NCBI GenBank assembly: GCA_900556015.1
Contig: USNH01000083.1
Location: 1-5,407, forward strand
From: an uncultured Eubacteriales bacterium
Lineage (GTDB): Bacteria; Bacillota_A; Clostridia; Oscillospirales; Oscillospiraceae
Length of the DNA: 5,407 bases
Direction of reading: 5' to 3'
The notes below the pieces were generated by a model. It saw nothing but the letters and a program-made list of their open reading frames with translations, did not search any database and was not told the origin of the DNA. Within the stretch, counting starts at the first letter, position 1. Every line of letters starts with the position of its first letter. Shown one piece after another: positions 1 through 5,407 of the stretch. The position numbers and the translations under genes are program-made.

Positions 1-535
1 CCCTGCCGATGTCCAGTCCCGCCTCAAAGGCCCGCTTGTTCAGCGGCAGCAGCTTGGGCTTCCTGCCCAGCTTGTGCTCGATGGTCTGCCACACCACGTC
101 CTCCGGCACGACCTGGGTGTACCCCACATACGCGCCCAGCATGATGATGTTCAGCACCTTGGCGTTGCCCATGTCCAGCGCCATCTCCGTCACCGGCACG
201 CGCACCACCTTCACGTCCTCCCGGCTCACCGCGCTCTTGACGATAGAGCTGTTGATAAACAGCGTCCCGCCGGGCACCAGCTTATAGAGGAACTTGCTCA
301 GGCTGGGGTCATTCATCACGATAAGATCATCCATGTGATCCCCCAGCGGCGCGCCGATGTCGTCATCGGAGATGACCACATAGCAGTTGGCCGTGCCGCC
401 CCGCTGCTCCGCGCCGTAGGACGGGAAAAACGTCACGTTCTTGTCCGTGCTGTCGCAGGCCGCCTCCGCCAGGAACTTCCCCAGCGTCATCACGCCCTGT
501 CCGCCGAACCCGGCCACCATCAGATTTCTCTCCAT
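1..535 (-). CDS. 2-oxoacid:ferredoxin oxidoreductase gamma subunit (VOR/KOR type), 3' end cut by window edge
   Basis: Gamma subunit of a cytoplasmic 2-oxoacid:ferredoxin oxidoreductase; in this family it helps bind CoA and hold the catalytic alpha-beta pair together. I translated 178 codons from the ATG at 535 with no stop before the window edge; the family usually has about 180-190 residues, so only a few are missing. Visible hallmarks are an N-terminal glycine-rich GFGGQGV (residues 9-15) and YGAEQRGGTANC (40-51), matching the family's PSYGxExRGGTANC block. The start is supported by AGGAGG at 547-542, six bases upstream. The beta stop codon lies one base before this ATG, so translation is probably coupled. 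It is the last gene of the operon seen here. Family assignment is firm. Substrate choice comes from the alpha subunit and the neighbours, not from this protein. In KEGG-style naming this would be vorC; names differ between databases, so no symbol is given. Confidence 0.93.
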   Translation of the reverse strand, partial: MERNLMVAGFGGQGVMTLGKFLAEAACDSTDKNVTFFPSYGAEQRGGTANCYVVISDDDIGAPLGDHMDDLIVMNDPSLSKFLYKLVPGGTLFINSSIVKSAVSREDVKVVRVPVTEMALDMGNAKVLNIIMLGAYVGYTQVVPEDVVWQTIEHKLGRKPKLLPLNKRAFEAGLDIGR

Positions 536-536
536 G

Positions 537-1289
537 TCACGCCTCCTCCCTGCTCTTGTCCCGGATCACGCCCAGCGGGAACTCCTTCAGCATCTTCTCC
601 TCCAGGAAGTCCAGCGACTCCAGCGGGTCGAGTCCCCAGTTGGTGGGGCAGCTGGTAACGATCTCCACCAGCGAGAACCCCTTACCGTCCAGCTGGTTCT
701 GGAACGCCTTCCGTATGGCCGCCTTCGTCTTTGCCACATTGGCGGGATTGTTGCAGCTCGTGCGCTCCAGATAGTAGGGCGCGGTCAGCTGGTTCAGTAT
801 CTCGCACACGTGCATGGGATAGCCATGCTCCTTGGGATCGCGCCCCTTCGGCGCGGTGGTGGCCTTCATTCCCACCAGCGTGGTGGGCGCTAACTGCCCG
901 CCGGTCATGCCGTAGATGCCGTTGTTCACGAAGATCACCGAGAAATTCTCGCCCCGGTTGGCGGCACTCATGGTCTCCGCCAGTCCGATAGACGCCAGAT
1001 CGCCGTCGCCCTGATACGTAAACACCAGCGACTCCGGGTTGCTCCGCTTCGCGCCGGTGGCCACGGCGCAGGCCCGCCCGTGGGCGGCCAGCAGATAGTC
1101 GTAGGTAAAATAATCCATGTGCAGTCCGCAGCAGCCCACGCCGATGGCGCAGACGGCCCTGTCCAGCATCCCCATCTCCTCCAGCACCTCGCCGATGAGC
1201 TTCACCACGGTGGAGTGCATACAGCCCGGGCAGAAGCCGGACACCATGTCGGCCCTGATGCCCTTCGTCCTCGCGTATACCTTTTCCAT
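537..1289 (-). CDS. 2-oxoacid:ferredoxin oxidoreductase beta subunit (thiamine pyrophosphate-binding)
   Basis: Beta subunit carrying thiamine pyrophosphate, where the 2-oxoacid is decarboxylated. It has 250 residues from the ATG at 1289, a normal length. The TPP/Mg motif is GDGD (94-97) followed by NNGIYGMTGGQ (122-132). The N-terminal FCPGC (C20, C23), GVGCC (C53/C54) and SCPTNWG (C213) are the expected ligands of the [4Fe-4S] cluster near TPP; which of C53 or C54 is the third ligand is uncertain. A GTG at 1292 would add one residue, but ATG 1289 is preferred because AGGAGG at 1302-1297 sits seven bases away rather than four. The ATG shares one base with the alpha stop codon (TGATG), a classic termination-reinitiation junction. 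The gamma gene follows after one base. The motif set fits KOR and VOR equally; the operon points to VOR. Confidence 0.95.
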   Translation of the reverse strand: MEKVYARTKGIRADMVSGFCPGCMHSTVVKLIGEVLEEMGMLDRAVCAIGVGCCGLHMDYFTYDYLLAAHGRACAVATGAKRSNPESLVFTYQGDGDLASIGLAETMSAANRGENFSVIFVNNGIYGMTGGQLAPTTLVGMKATTAPKGRDPKEHGYPMHVCEILNQLTAPYYLERTSCNNPANVAKTKAAIRKAFQNQLDGKGFSLVEIVTSCPTNWGLDPLESLDFLEEKMLKEFPLGVIRDKSREEA

Positions 1290-2380
1290 CACCGCACCTC
1301 CTTCTCCGCCAGCAGCGCCTTCGCCGCGCTGATGACCTCGTCCCGGCCCATGATCTCGCCGCCCGCGTGGAGGCAGGTATGGATAGCGCAGCGCTCCATC
1401 ACCGCCAGCTCCACGTCCCGCACCATCTGCGCGGGAATGGACATCTCCACGTCCAGAATAGCCTTCACCCTGCCGAAATCCAGCCCGGCGTAGGTGTCAT
1501 AGGGGAAGGGACTGACGGTCTTGGGCCGGATCAGGCCCACCTTATACCCCTCGGCCCGCAGCAGCTTCACCGCGCTCCGTGCGATGCGCCCGCAGATGCC
1601 GTAGCCCGTCAGCACCAACTTCGCGTCCTCCAGGAACAGCGTCTCCACCTGCACGTCCTTCCTCCAGCTCTCGTACAGCGCCTCCGCGTCCCGGCAGCAC
1701 TGCTCCTGCTCCTTGGTGGCCCACCGGCCCGCCGCCACGATGCCCCGCGGCTCTCGTTCGGAGTCGTGCCCCACGGCAGAGGTCGCCCGCAGCGCGTCCT
1801 TCAGCGCCCTGACCTCCTGGTCAGAGCGCATCTCCGGCAGCTCCACCGGCTCCATGATCGTCCCCATCACGCCGTCGGTGAGGATCAGCACCGGGTTTCG
1901 ATCCCGCTGGGCGTAGTCAAAGGCCGCGTAGGTCATGTCCACCGCCTCCTGCACCGTGGCCGGAGACAGCACCATCATGCGGAAGCCGCCGTTGCCGCTG
2001 GCCTTGGTGGCCTGGGTATAGTCCTGCTGGGCGGGCTGTATCGTGCCGATGGCCGGGCCGCCCCGCTGCACATTGACGTACACCATAGGCAGCCGTGCGC
2101 TGGCGCAGAAGCTGATGCCCTCGCTCATCAGGCTGATGCCGCAGGAGCTGGAGCTGGTCATGGCCCGTGTGCCTGTACCGGCAGCGCCGTACACCATGTT
2201 GATGGATGCCACCTCGCTCTCGCCCTGTACGAACACGCCGCCCACCTCCGGCAGCCGCCGCGCCAGATACTCCGGGATCTCGTTCTGCGGCGTGATGGGA
2301 TACCCGGCGAAGAACCGGCAGCCGGCGCGCACCGCCGCCTCGGCGATGGCCTCCGTTCCTTTCATGAATACTCTAGCCAT
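1289..2380 (-). CDS. vorB: 3-methyl-2-oxobutanoate (branched-chain 2-oxoacid):ferredoxin oxidoreductase alpha subunit, VorB type
   Basis: Alpha subunit (363 residues) of the enzyme that converts a branched-chain 2-oxoacid, CoA and oxidised ferredoxin to acyl-CoA, CO2 and reduced ferredoxin. Visible blocks are YPITPQNEIPEYL (27-39), GESEVASI (53-60), the TSSSS-GISLMSEGIS segment (75-90), and VQRGGPAIGTIQPAQQDY (104-121). The serine run and the RGGP-GTIQP-Q-DY block resemble VorB rather than 2-oxoglutarate KorA, as I recall these families. The C-terminal half has the transketolase-C-like domain (about 253-345). The ATG at 2380 has AGGAGG at 2393-2388, seven bases upstream, overlapping the ferredoxin stop region. 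One oddity is Cys80, where relatives usually have Pro in SSSSPGISL. The symbol follows the NCBI usage of VorB for this subunit; KEGG calls the alpha subunit VorA. A broad or aromatic (IOR) substrate range cannot be excluded from sequence alone. Confidence 0.92.
   Translation of the reverse strand: MARVFMKGTEAIAEAAVRAGCRFFAGYPITPQNEIPEYLARRLPEVGGVFVQGESEVASINMVYGAAGTGTRAMTSSSSCGISLMSEGISFCASARLPMVYVNVQRGGPAIGTIQPAQQDYTQATKASGNGGFRMMVLSPATVQEAVDMTYAAFDYAQRDRNPVLILTDGVMGTIMEPVELPEMRSDQEVRALKDALRATSAVGHDSEREPRGIVAAGRWATKEQEQCCRDAEALYESWRKDVQVETLFLEDAKLVLTGYGICGRIARSAVKLLRAEGYKVGLIRPKTVSPFPYDTYAGLDFGRVKAILDVEMSIPAQMVRDVELAVMERCAIHTCLHAGGEIMGRDEVISAAKALLAEKEVR
1297..1302 (-). promoter_or_regulatory. 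Ribosome binding site deciding the beta subunit start
   Basis: AGGAGG on the minus strand, seven bases before ATG 1289 and only four before GTG 1292. The spacing favours the ATG. The site lies within the last codons of the alpha gene, so ribosomes finishing alpha at TGATG can restart on beta. Confidence 0.75.
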
Positions 2381-2394
2381 GTCCTTCCCTCCTT

Positions 2395-2598
2395 TTACTT
2401 ATAGACCTCGATGGCCGCGTCGGGGCACATCCGCCCGCAGATGGCGCAGCCGATGCAGCTCTCCGGGTGTGCGGCCACCACGTATGGGTAGCCCTTGGAG
2501 TTGACCTCATGCCCCACGGCCAGCACGCCCTTGGGACAGAACTTCACGCAGTAGCCGCAGCTCTTGCAGCTCTCTGCGCGTATGGTGACTTGCGGCAT
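2395..2598 (-). CDS. Small 2x[4Fe-4S] ferredoxin-type delta subunit of the oxidoreductase
   Basis: A 67-residue bacterial-type ferredoxin that should carry electrons from the TPP/beta site to external ferredoxin. It has two complete cluster motifs: CKSCGYCVKFCP (C11, C14, C17, C21) and CIGCAICGRMCP (C48, C51, C54, C58), each CX2CX2CX3CP. The reading frame is open further upstream, with a TTG at 2625 and an ATG at 2616. I chose the ATG at 2598 because AGGAGG at 2612-2607 lies eight bases before it and because MPQVTIRAESCKSCG matches the usual short N-terminus of these subunits. The longer start would use a rare TTG, overlap the upstream stop and place the Shine-Dalgarno sequence inside the gene. 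It lies 14 bases before the alpha gene, the normal gene order for VOR and KOR sets. Confidence 0.93.
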   Translation of the reverse strand: MPQVTIRAESCKSCGYCVKFCPKGVLAVGHEVNSKGYPYVVAAHPESCIGCAICGRMCPDAAIEVYK

Positions 2599-2606
2599 TT
2601 CGTTTT

Positions 2607-2612
2607 CCTCCT
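2607..2612 (-). promoter_or_regulatory. Ribosome binding site deciding the ferredoxin subunit start
   Basis: AGGAGG on the minus strand, eight bases before ATG 2598. It lies in the 19-base gap after the ATPase stop codon (2620-2618). It would fall inside the coding sequence if the upstream TTG or ATG were used, which argues for the short 67-residue product. Confidence 0.8.
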
Positions 2613-2617
2613 TCATC

Positions 2618-3301
2618 TTACTCAAGTCCCGCCTCCGGGACGGATATATGGGTCGTAATGGGGATCAGGGGCAGCGATGTCTCCGTCCGCACCTGGGCGT
2701 ACAGCGCCTCCGGCACGGCGGCGGCCTCCACCGTCACATAGGGCGACAGCAGCGCAAGGCCCTGCTCCACGCCCGCCAAATACTCCTCCGCCGTGGTGTC
2801 CCGCCCCAAATGCGGATTCAGCAGAAACCGGGGCATTTTCAGCCGGGAGGCCCGCAGCACGGCACTGAGCGTGCCGTCGATGTGTTCCACGCTGGCCGAC
2901 CAGGGCCGGTAGGGGTTCACCACGAACCACACGTCGGCGTTTTGCAGCAGATGGGCGTAGCCTCCGATGAGCTTCGCCCCGGTGTCGCTGCCGCCCACGT
3001 CTAAAATGACAGCCTTGTCCTCGTCCAGCAGCAGCGGCACAACACCGCCCACCTGGGTAGGCGCATCGGCCCGCTGCTGTTCAAAGTGTACGGTCACGCC
3101 CGCGTCCGTCAGCAGCGCTGCCGCGTCACGGGAGCGCATCAGCGGCTTGGTCTGATCCAGGTCGAAGAAATGTACCTCCCGCCCCTGTGATACCAGCGCC
3201 AGCGCCCAATGCACCGCCAGCTCCGACTTGCCGCACCCGGCCTCACCTAAAAACACCGTGTTGCTGCTCCGCAGCAGCGATGCAAGACCTGCGGCGCTCA
3301 T
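2618..3301 (-). CDS. P-loop ATPase of unknown function, embedded between butyrate kinase and VOR genes
   Basis: A 227-residue soluble protein with no visible signal peptide or membrane segment. It has a Walker A motif GEAGCGKS (19-26), then FDLDQTKPLMRSRD (46-59), a Walker B-like strand ILDVGGSDTGA (99-109), a VVNPYRPW strand (127-134) and LLNPHLGRDTT (160-170). The DLD strand after the P-loop and the DVGG element suggest the SIMIBI/ParA-MinD-like fold, but the P-loop has Glu20 where deviant Walker A ParA proteins have Lys. The only cysteine is Cys23 in the P-loop, so it does not bind an Fe-S cluster through a cysteine set of its own. The ATG at 3301 overlaps the kinase stop by four bases (ATGA); GGAG at 3312-3309 lies seven bases upstream. 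Its strict operon position suggests it serves the oxidoreductase, for example assembly or activation, but that is inference. I cannot name a function. Confidence 0.85.
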   Translation of the reverse strand: MSAAGLASLLRSSNTVFLGEAGCGKSELAVHWALALVSQGREVHFFDLDQTKPLMRSRDAAALLTDAGVTVHFEQQRADAPTQVGGVVPLLLDEDKAVILDVGGSDTGAKLIGGYAHLLQNADVWFVVNPYRPWSASVEHIDGTLSAVLRASRLKMPRFLLNPHLGRDTTAEEYLAGVEQGLALLSPYVTVEAAAVPEALYAQVRTETSLPLIPITTHISVPEAGLE

Positions 3302-4383
3302 GCGTTCGCTCCGTAGCTGTCAAATACCTTCATCTGCTCCTTGCCCTCCAGCACACGGCACGCTCCCGCCGCCAGCGCCTCCAGCTCGAACTCGCCGGCC
3401 ATCACCTCCACCGGGGCGATGAAGGACAGCTTCTTCGTCAGGTAGTCGGCCACATATCGGGAATGGGCGATGCCGCCGGTGAGGATCACGCGGTCCACCT
3501 GTCCGTCCGCGCCTGCCGCCAATCCGCTGACCGCCCGGGCGGCACTGTAGAGCATCCCATCATAGACCAGCTTGGCATGATCGTCGCCGTCTGCGATGCG
3601 CCGCTCCACCTCCCGGGCGCCGGACGTGCCCAGATGGGCCACCAGGCCACCCTTGCCGCGGATGAAGTCCATCATCTGCTTCTCCGTATACTTGCCGGAG
3701 TAACACAGGTGGACAAGGGGCTGGAGGCTGACACCGCCCATGCGCTCCGGCGCGAACATCCACTCGTCGTCCCGCACGCCGTCCACCATTTTGCCGCCGA
3801 TAAACAGCCGGGCCGAGCTGCCGCCGCCTAGATGCAGCACGATGAGGCGGCAGTCCTCCAGCGGCTTGTGCAGCACCTCCTCGGCGCAGCGCCGCGCCAT
3901 GGCCCGGCAGTTCAGCGCGTGGCCCAGCATGGTGCGCCGGATCTCCGGCAATCCGGTGATCCGGGCCTCGTCCACCATCTCGTCCACCGACACCGGGTCG
4001 CAGATGAACGCCGGGATCTTCAGCCCCTGGGCCAACTGGAGCGCCAACACGCACCCCAGATTAGAGGCGTGGGCCGCGTTCTTCACGGTATACATATAGT
4101 CCACCATGGTCTGATCCACCAGATACGTGCCGGACTCGCAGGGCGGCAGCTGTCCGCCACGGGCGCAGATACCGTCCAGCGTGGTCAGGTCAAAGCCGTG
4201 GGCGGCCAGCGCCTTCTCAATGGCGGCCTTGCGGAAGTCCACCTGCTCCATGACCCAGTGGAACGCGGACAGCTCCTCGCTGGTATAGCGCTGCGTCTCG
4301 TCAAAGAGCTTCCTCTCCCCCTCGAACACGGCGATCTTCGTGGAGGTCGAGCCGGGGTTGATGACCAATATCCGTTTGCTCAT
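3298..4383 (-). CDS. buk: Butyrate kinase family protein (possible branched-chain fatty acid kinase)
   Basis: Cytoplasmic acyl kinase of the acetokinase/ASKHA superfamily, which transfers phosphate from butyryl- or branched acyl-phosphate to ADP, giving ATP and the free acid. The length of 361 residues is normal. Conserved blocks are VINPGSTSTKIAVF (7-20, phosphate), ARGGQLPPCESGTY (74-87), HASNLG (105-110), PAFICDPVSVDE (124-135), ARITGLPEIRR (140-150), HLGGG (184-188), KGGLVAHLGTSGAREVE (244-260), ILTGGIAHS (300-308, nucleotide site) and FELEALAAGACRVLEG (332-347). The segment after HLGGG is unusual: usual family members have about GEGPFSPERSGGLP, while this one reads DDEWMFAPERMGGVS (205-219). 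No in-frame start exists between the upstream TGA (4431-4429) and the ATG at 4383, so this start is secure although it lacks a close Shine-Dalgarno sequence. It appears to be the first gene of the operon. The context favours isobutyryl or isovaleryl phosphate as substrate. Confidence 0.93.
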   Translation of the reverse strand: MSKRILVINPGSTSTKIAVFEGERKLFDETQRYTSEELSAFHWVMEQVDFRKAAIEKALAAHGFDLTTLDGICARGGQLPPCESGTYLVDQTMVDYMYTVKNAAHASNLGCVLALQLAQGLKIPAFICDPVSVDEMVDEARITGLPEIRRTMLGHALNCRAMARRCAEEVLHKPLEDCRLIVLHLGGGSSARLFIGGKMVDGVRDDEWMFAPERMGGVSLQPLVHLCYSGKYTEKQMMDFIRGKGGLVAHLGTSGAREVERRIADGDDHAKLVYDGMLYSAARAVSGLAAGADGQVDRVILTGGIAHSRYVADYLTKKLSFIAPVEVMAGEFELEALAAGACRVLEGKEQMKVFDSYGANA

Positions 4384-4423
4384 AGTGTGTACGCGCCGGG
4401 CGGGCCACTCCGGCTTCTCCTTT
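4384..4423 (-). promoter_or_regulatory. Unusual buk leader: distant Shine-Dalgarno separated from ATG by a GC hairpin
   Basis: The only good Shine-Dalgarno sequence before buk, AAAGGAG at 4423-4417, is 33 bases from the ATG, far beyond normal spacing. Between them GCCGG (4414-4410) and CCGGC (4399-4395) form a perfect 5-bp stem with a 10-base loop. Folding this 20-base hairpin would cut the effective distance to about 13 bases. No other start codon in this frame lies upstream before a stop. This is a sequence observation; the effect on translation is inference. Confidence 0.45.
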
Positions 4424-4525
4424 CTGTTTCAAAAAATCTTGTCAAACCAGCCCGTCTATGTTACCATTTCTTCAAGGTGTCGCCCGCAGACCGCCGGAGG
4501 GATTGTTTGCACCAGCTTCTTGCCC

Positions 4526-4596
4526 TGTCATTCCGAGCCAGTCCGCAGACTGGCGTGGGAATCCGTTCCCCGCGCCCGCAGGCGCGGAATCCCCCT
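4526..4596. repeat. Intergenic repeat with two consecutive hairpins sharing a CGCA loop
   Basis: Two hairpins lie side by side. The first has a 7-bp stem GCCAGTC/GACTGGC (4537-4543 and 4548-4554) around loop CGCA, with an outer 5-bp ATTCC/GGAAT pair (4530-4534 and 4558-4562). The second has a 7-bp stem CCGCGCC/GGCGCGG (4570-4576 and 4581-4587) around the same CGCA loop. The motif AATCC follows each hairpin (4560-4564 and 4588-4592). This design, starting TGTCATTCCGAG, resembles dispersed palindromic intergenic repeats that I recall from gut Oscillospiraceae; only one copy is in this window, so its repetition in the genome is not shown here. Open frames through it on both strands are probably spurious. 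Confidence 0.7.
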
Positions 4597-4639
4597 GCCT
4601 CCCACACCCCGCCGTTATCATCCCTTACATTCCCCCAAA

Positions 4640-4654
4640 TTTTTTCGCAAAAAA
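4640..4654. promoter_or_regulatory. A/T palindrome upstream of the potA promoter (possible UP element or operator)
   Basis: Six T, then CGC, then six A form a perfect 6-bp inverted repeat. With a predicted start near 4702 it lies at about -62 to -48, where UP elements or activator sites sit. It could equally be a small regulator site or simple A/T-rich spacer. No regulator is encoded nearby. Confidence 0.3.
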
Positions 4655-4666
4655 CCTCGAAATCCA

Positions 4667-4695
4667 TTGACTTTTGCGGCGCATTTCTATATAGT
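4667..4695 (+). promoter_or_regulatory. Sigma-A type promoter for potA
   Basis: The -35 box TTGACT (4667-4672) and -10 box TATAGT (4690-4695) each match the consensus at five of six positions and are separated by the ideal 17 bases. An overlapping TATATA (4688-4693) would give a poorer 15-base spacer. Transcription should start near 4702, giving a leader of about 90 bases before the potA ATG. Confidence 0.8.
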
Positions 4696-4716
4696 GTAGC
4701 TGCCTAATCCATAAAG

Positions 4717-4748
4717 AAGCGGCGCAGGAACAGATGCGCCGCTTTTTT
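4717..4748 (+). terminator. Intrinsic terminator inside the potA leader (possible attenuator)
   Basis: A perfect 10-bp stem, AAGCGGCGCA (4717-4726) with TGCGCCGCTT (4735-4744), has an 8-base loop and runs into six T (4743-4748). It faces right and starts only about 15 bases after the predicted transcription start, 43 bases before potA. No plus-strand gene ends upstream, so it is not an ordinary gene-end terminator. Either it attenuates potA transcription or it ends a tiny RNA of about 47 bases. On the minus strand the T run is poor (TTCTTTAT), so it would be weak towards buk. Confidence 0.8.
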
Positions 4749-4791
4749 CTCATGATGCGGGCGCTATTTCACGATGAATGGAGGAGGATAA

Positions 4792-5407
<616 letters not shown>

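Larger units (their letters stand above)
4384..4791. other. Divergent intergenic region between buk and potA
   Basis: This 408-base stretch carries no gene that I can support. From left to right it holds the long buk leader, an unassigned stretch (about 4431-4525), the double-hairpin repeat, an A/T-rich part with a T6-CGC-A6 palindrome, the potA promoter, the leader terminator and the potA ribosome binding site. Open frames of 68-119 codons cross it, but they run through the repeat, lack a convincing ribosome binding site and resemble no family I know. I found no clear leftward promoter for the buk operon. Confidence 0.7.

Noticed and set aside
1367..2404. Long plus-strand frame of 345 codons opposite the alpha gene
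   Set aside because: It is antisense to a clear VorB gene, very rich in His, Arg, Leu and Ala, and arises from GC-rich third codon positions.
2395..2625. Longer ferredoxin subunit starting at TTG 2625
   Set aside because: AGGAGG at 2612-2607 lies eight bases before ATG 2598, and the short form matches the usual N-terminus.
4440..4445. TTGACA on the minus strand upstream of buk, a perfect -35 box
   Set aside because: With 15-19 base spacing the -10 position falls on the purine-rich AAAGGAG region with nothing like TATAAT, so it is not supported as the buk promoter.
4526..4596. CRISPR-like array, because of the repeated CGCA and AATCC elements
   Set aside because: There are only two palindromic units with different stems, no regular spacers and no cas genes.
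4461..4667. Open frame of 68 codons on the minus strand upstream of buk
   Set aside because: Most of its sequence is the translated hairpin repeat, and there is no recognisable domain or convincing start.
4688..4693. TATATA read on the minus strand as a -10 for the buk operon
   Set aside because: The hexamer 17 bases upstream on that strand is CTTTAT, a poor -35; the same bases serve a much better plus-strand promoter.
4340..4699. Open frame of 119 codons on the plus strand across the intergenic region
   Set aside because: It begins inside buk on the opposite strand, runs through the hairpin repeat and has no convincing ribosome binding site; it is probably a product of the repeat.

Overview
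The window looks like a chromosomal segment from a GC-rich gut Firmicute, most likely a member of the Oscillospiraceae or a close Clostridia relative. The reasons are the roughly 60% G+C composition judged by eye, strong AGGAGG ribosome binding sites before most genes, the anaerobic ferredoxin-linked metabolism, and an intergenic repeat of a kind I remember from genomes of this group. The genus is an inference.

Positions 1-4383 hold a compact minus-strand operon, read right to left: butyrate kinase family (buk), a P-loop ATPase of unknown function, a small 2x[4Fe-4S] ferredoxin subunit, then the alpha, beta and gamma subunits of a 2-oxoacid:ferredoxin oxidoreductase of the branched-chain (VOR, 3-methyl-2-oxobutanoate) type. 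The gamma gene runs off the left edge. Junctions are very tight (4-base overlap, 19-base gap, 14-base gap, 1-base TGATG overlap, 1-base gap), which implies one transcript with translational coupling.

Positions 4384-4791 are a 408-base divergent intergenic region. It holds an unusual long leader before buk, a repeat made of two hairpins with the same CGCA loop, an A/T palindrome, a good sigma-A promoter pointing right, and an intrinsic terminator only about 15 bases after the predicted transcription start. No convincing promoter for the buk operon was found.

From 4792 to the right edge is the first 205 codons of potA, the ATPase of a spermidine/putrescine-type ABC importer.

Proposed working of the operon (inference): VOR oxidatively decarboxylates branched-chain 2-oxoacids from valine, leucine and isoleucine to acyl-CoA while reducing ferredoxin. 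A phosphotransacylase, not seen here, would convert acyl-CoA to acyl-phosphate. The kinase would then make ATP and isobutyrate, isovalerate or 2-methylbutyrate. This is the ferredoxin-linked counterpart of the ptb-buk-bkd operons that use an NAD-linked branched-chain dehydrogenase.
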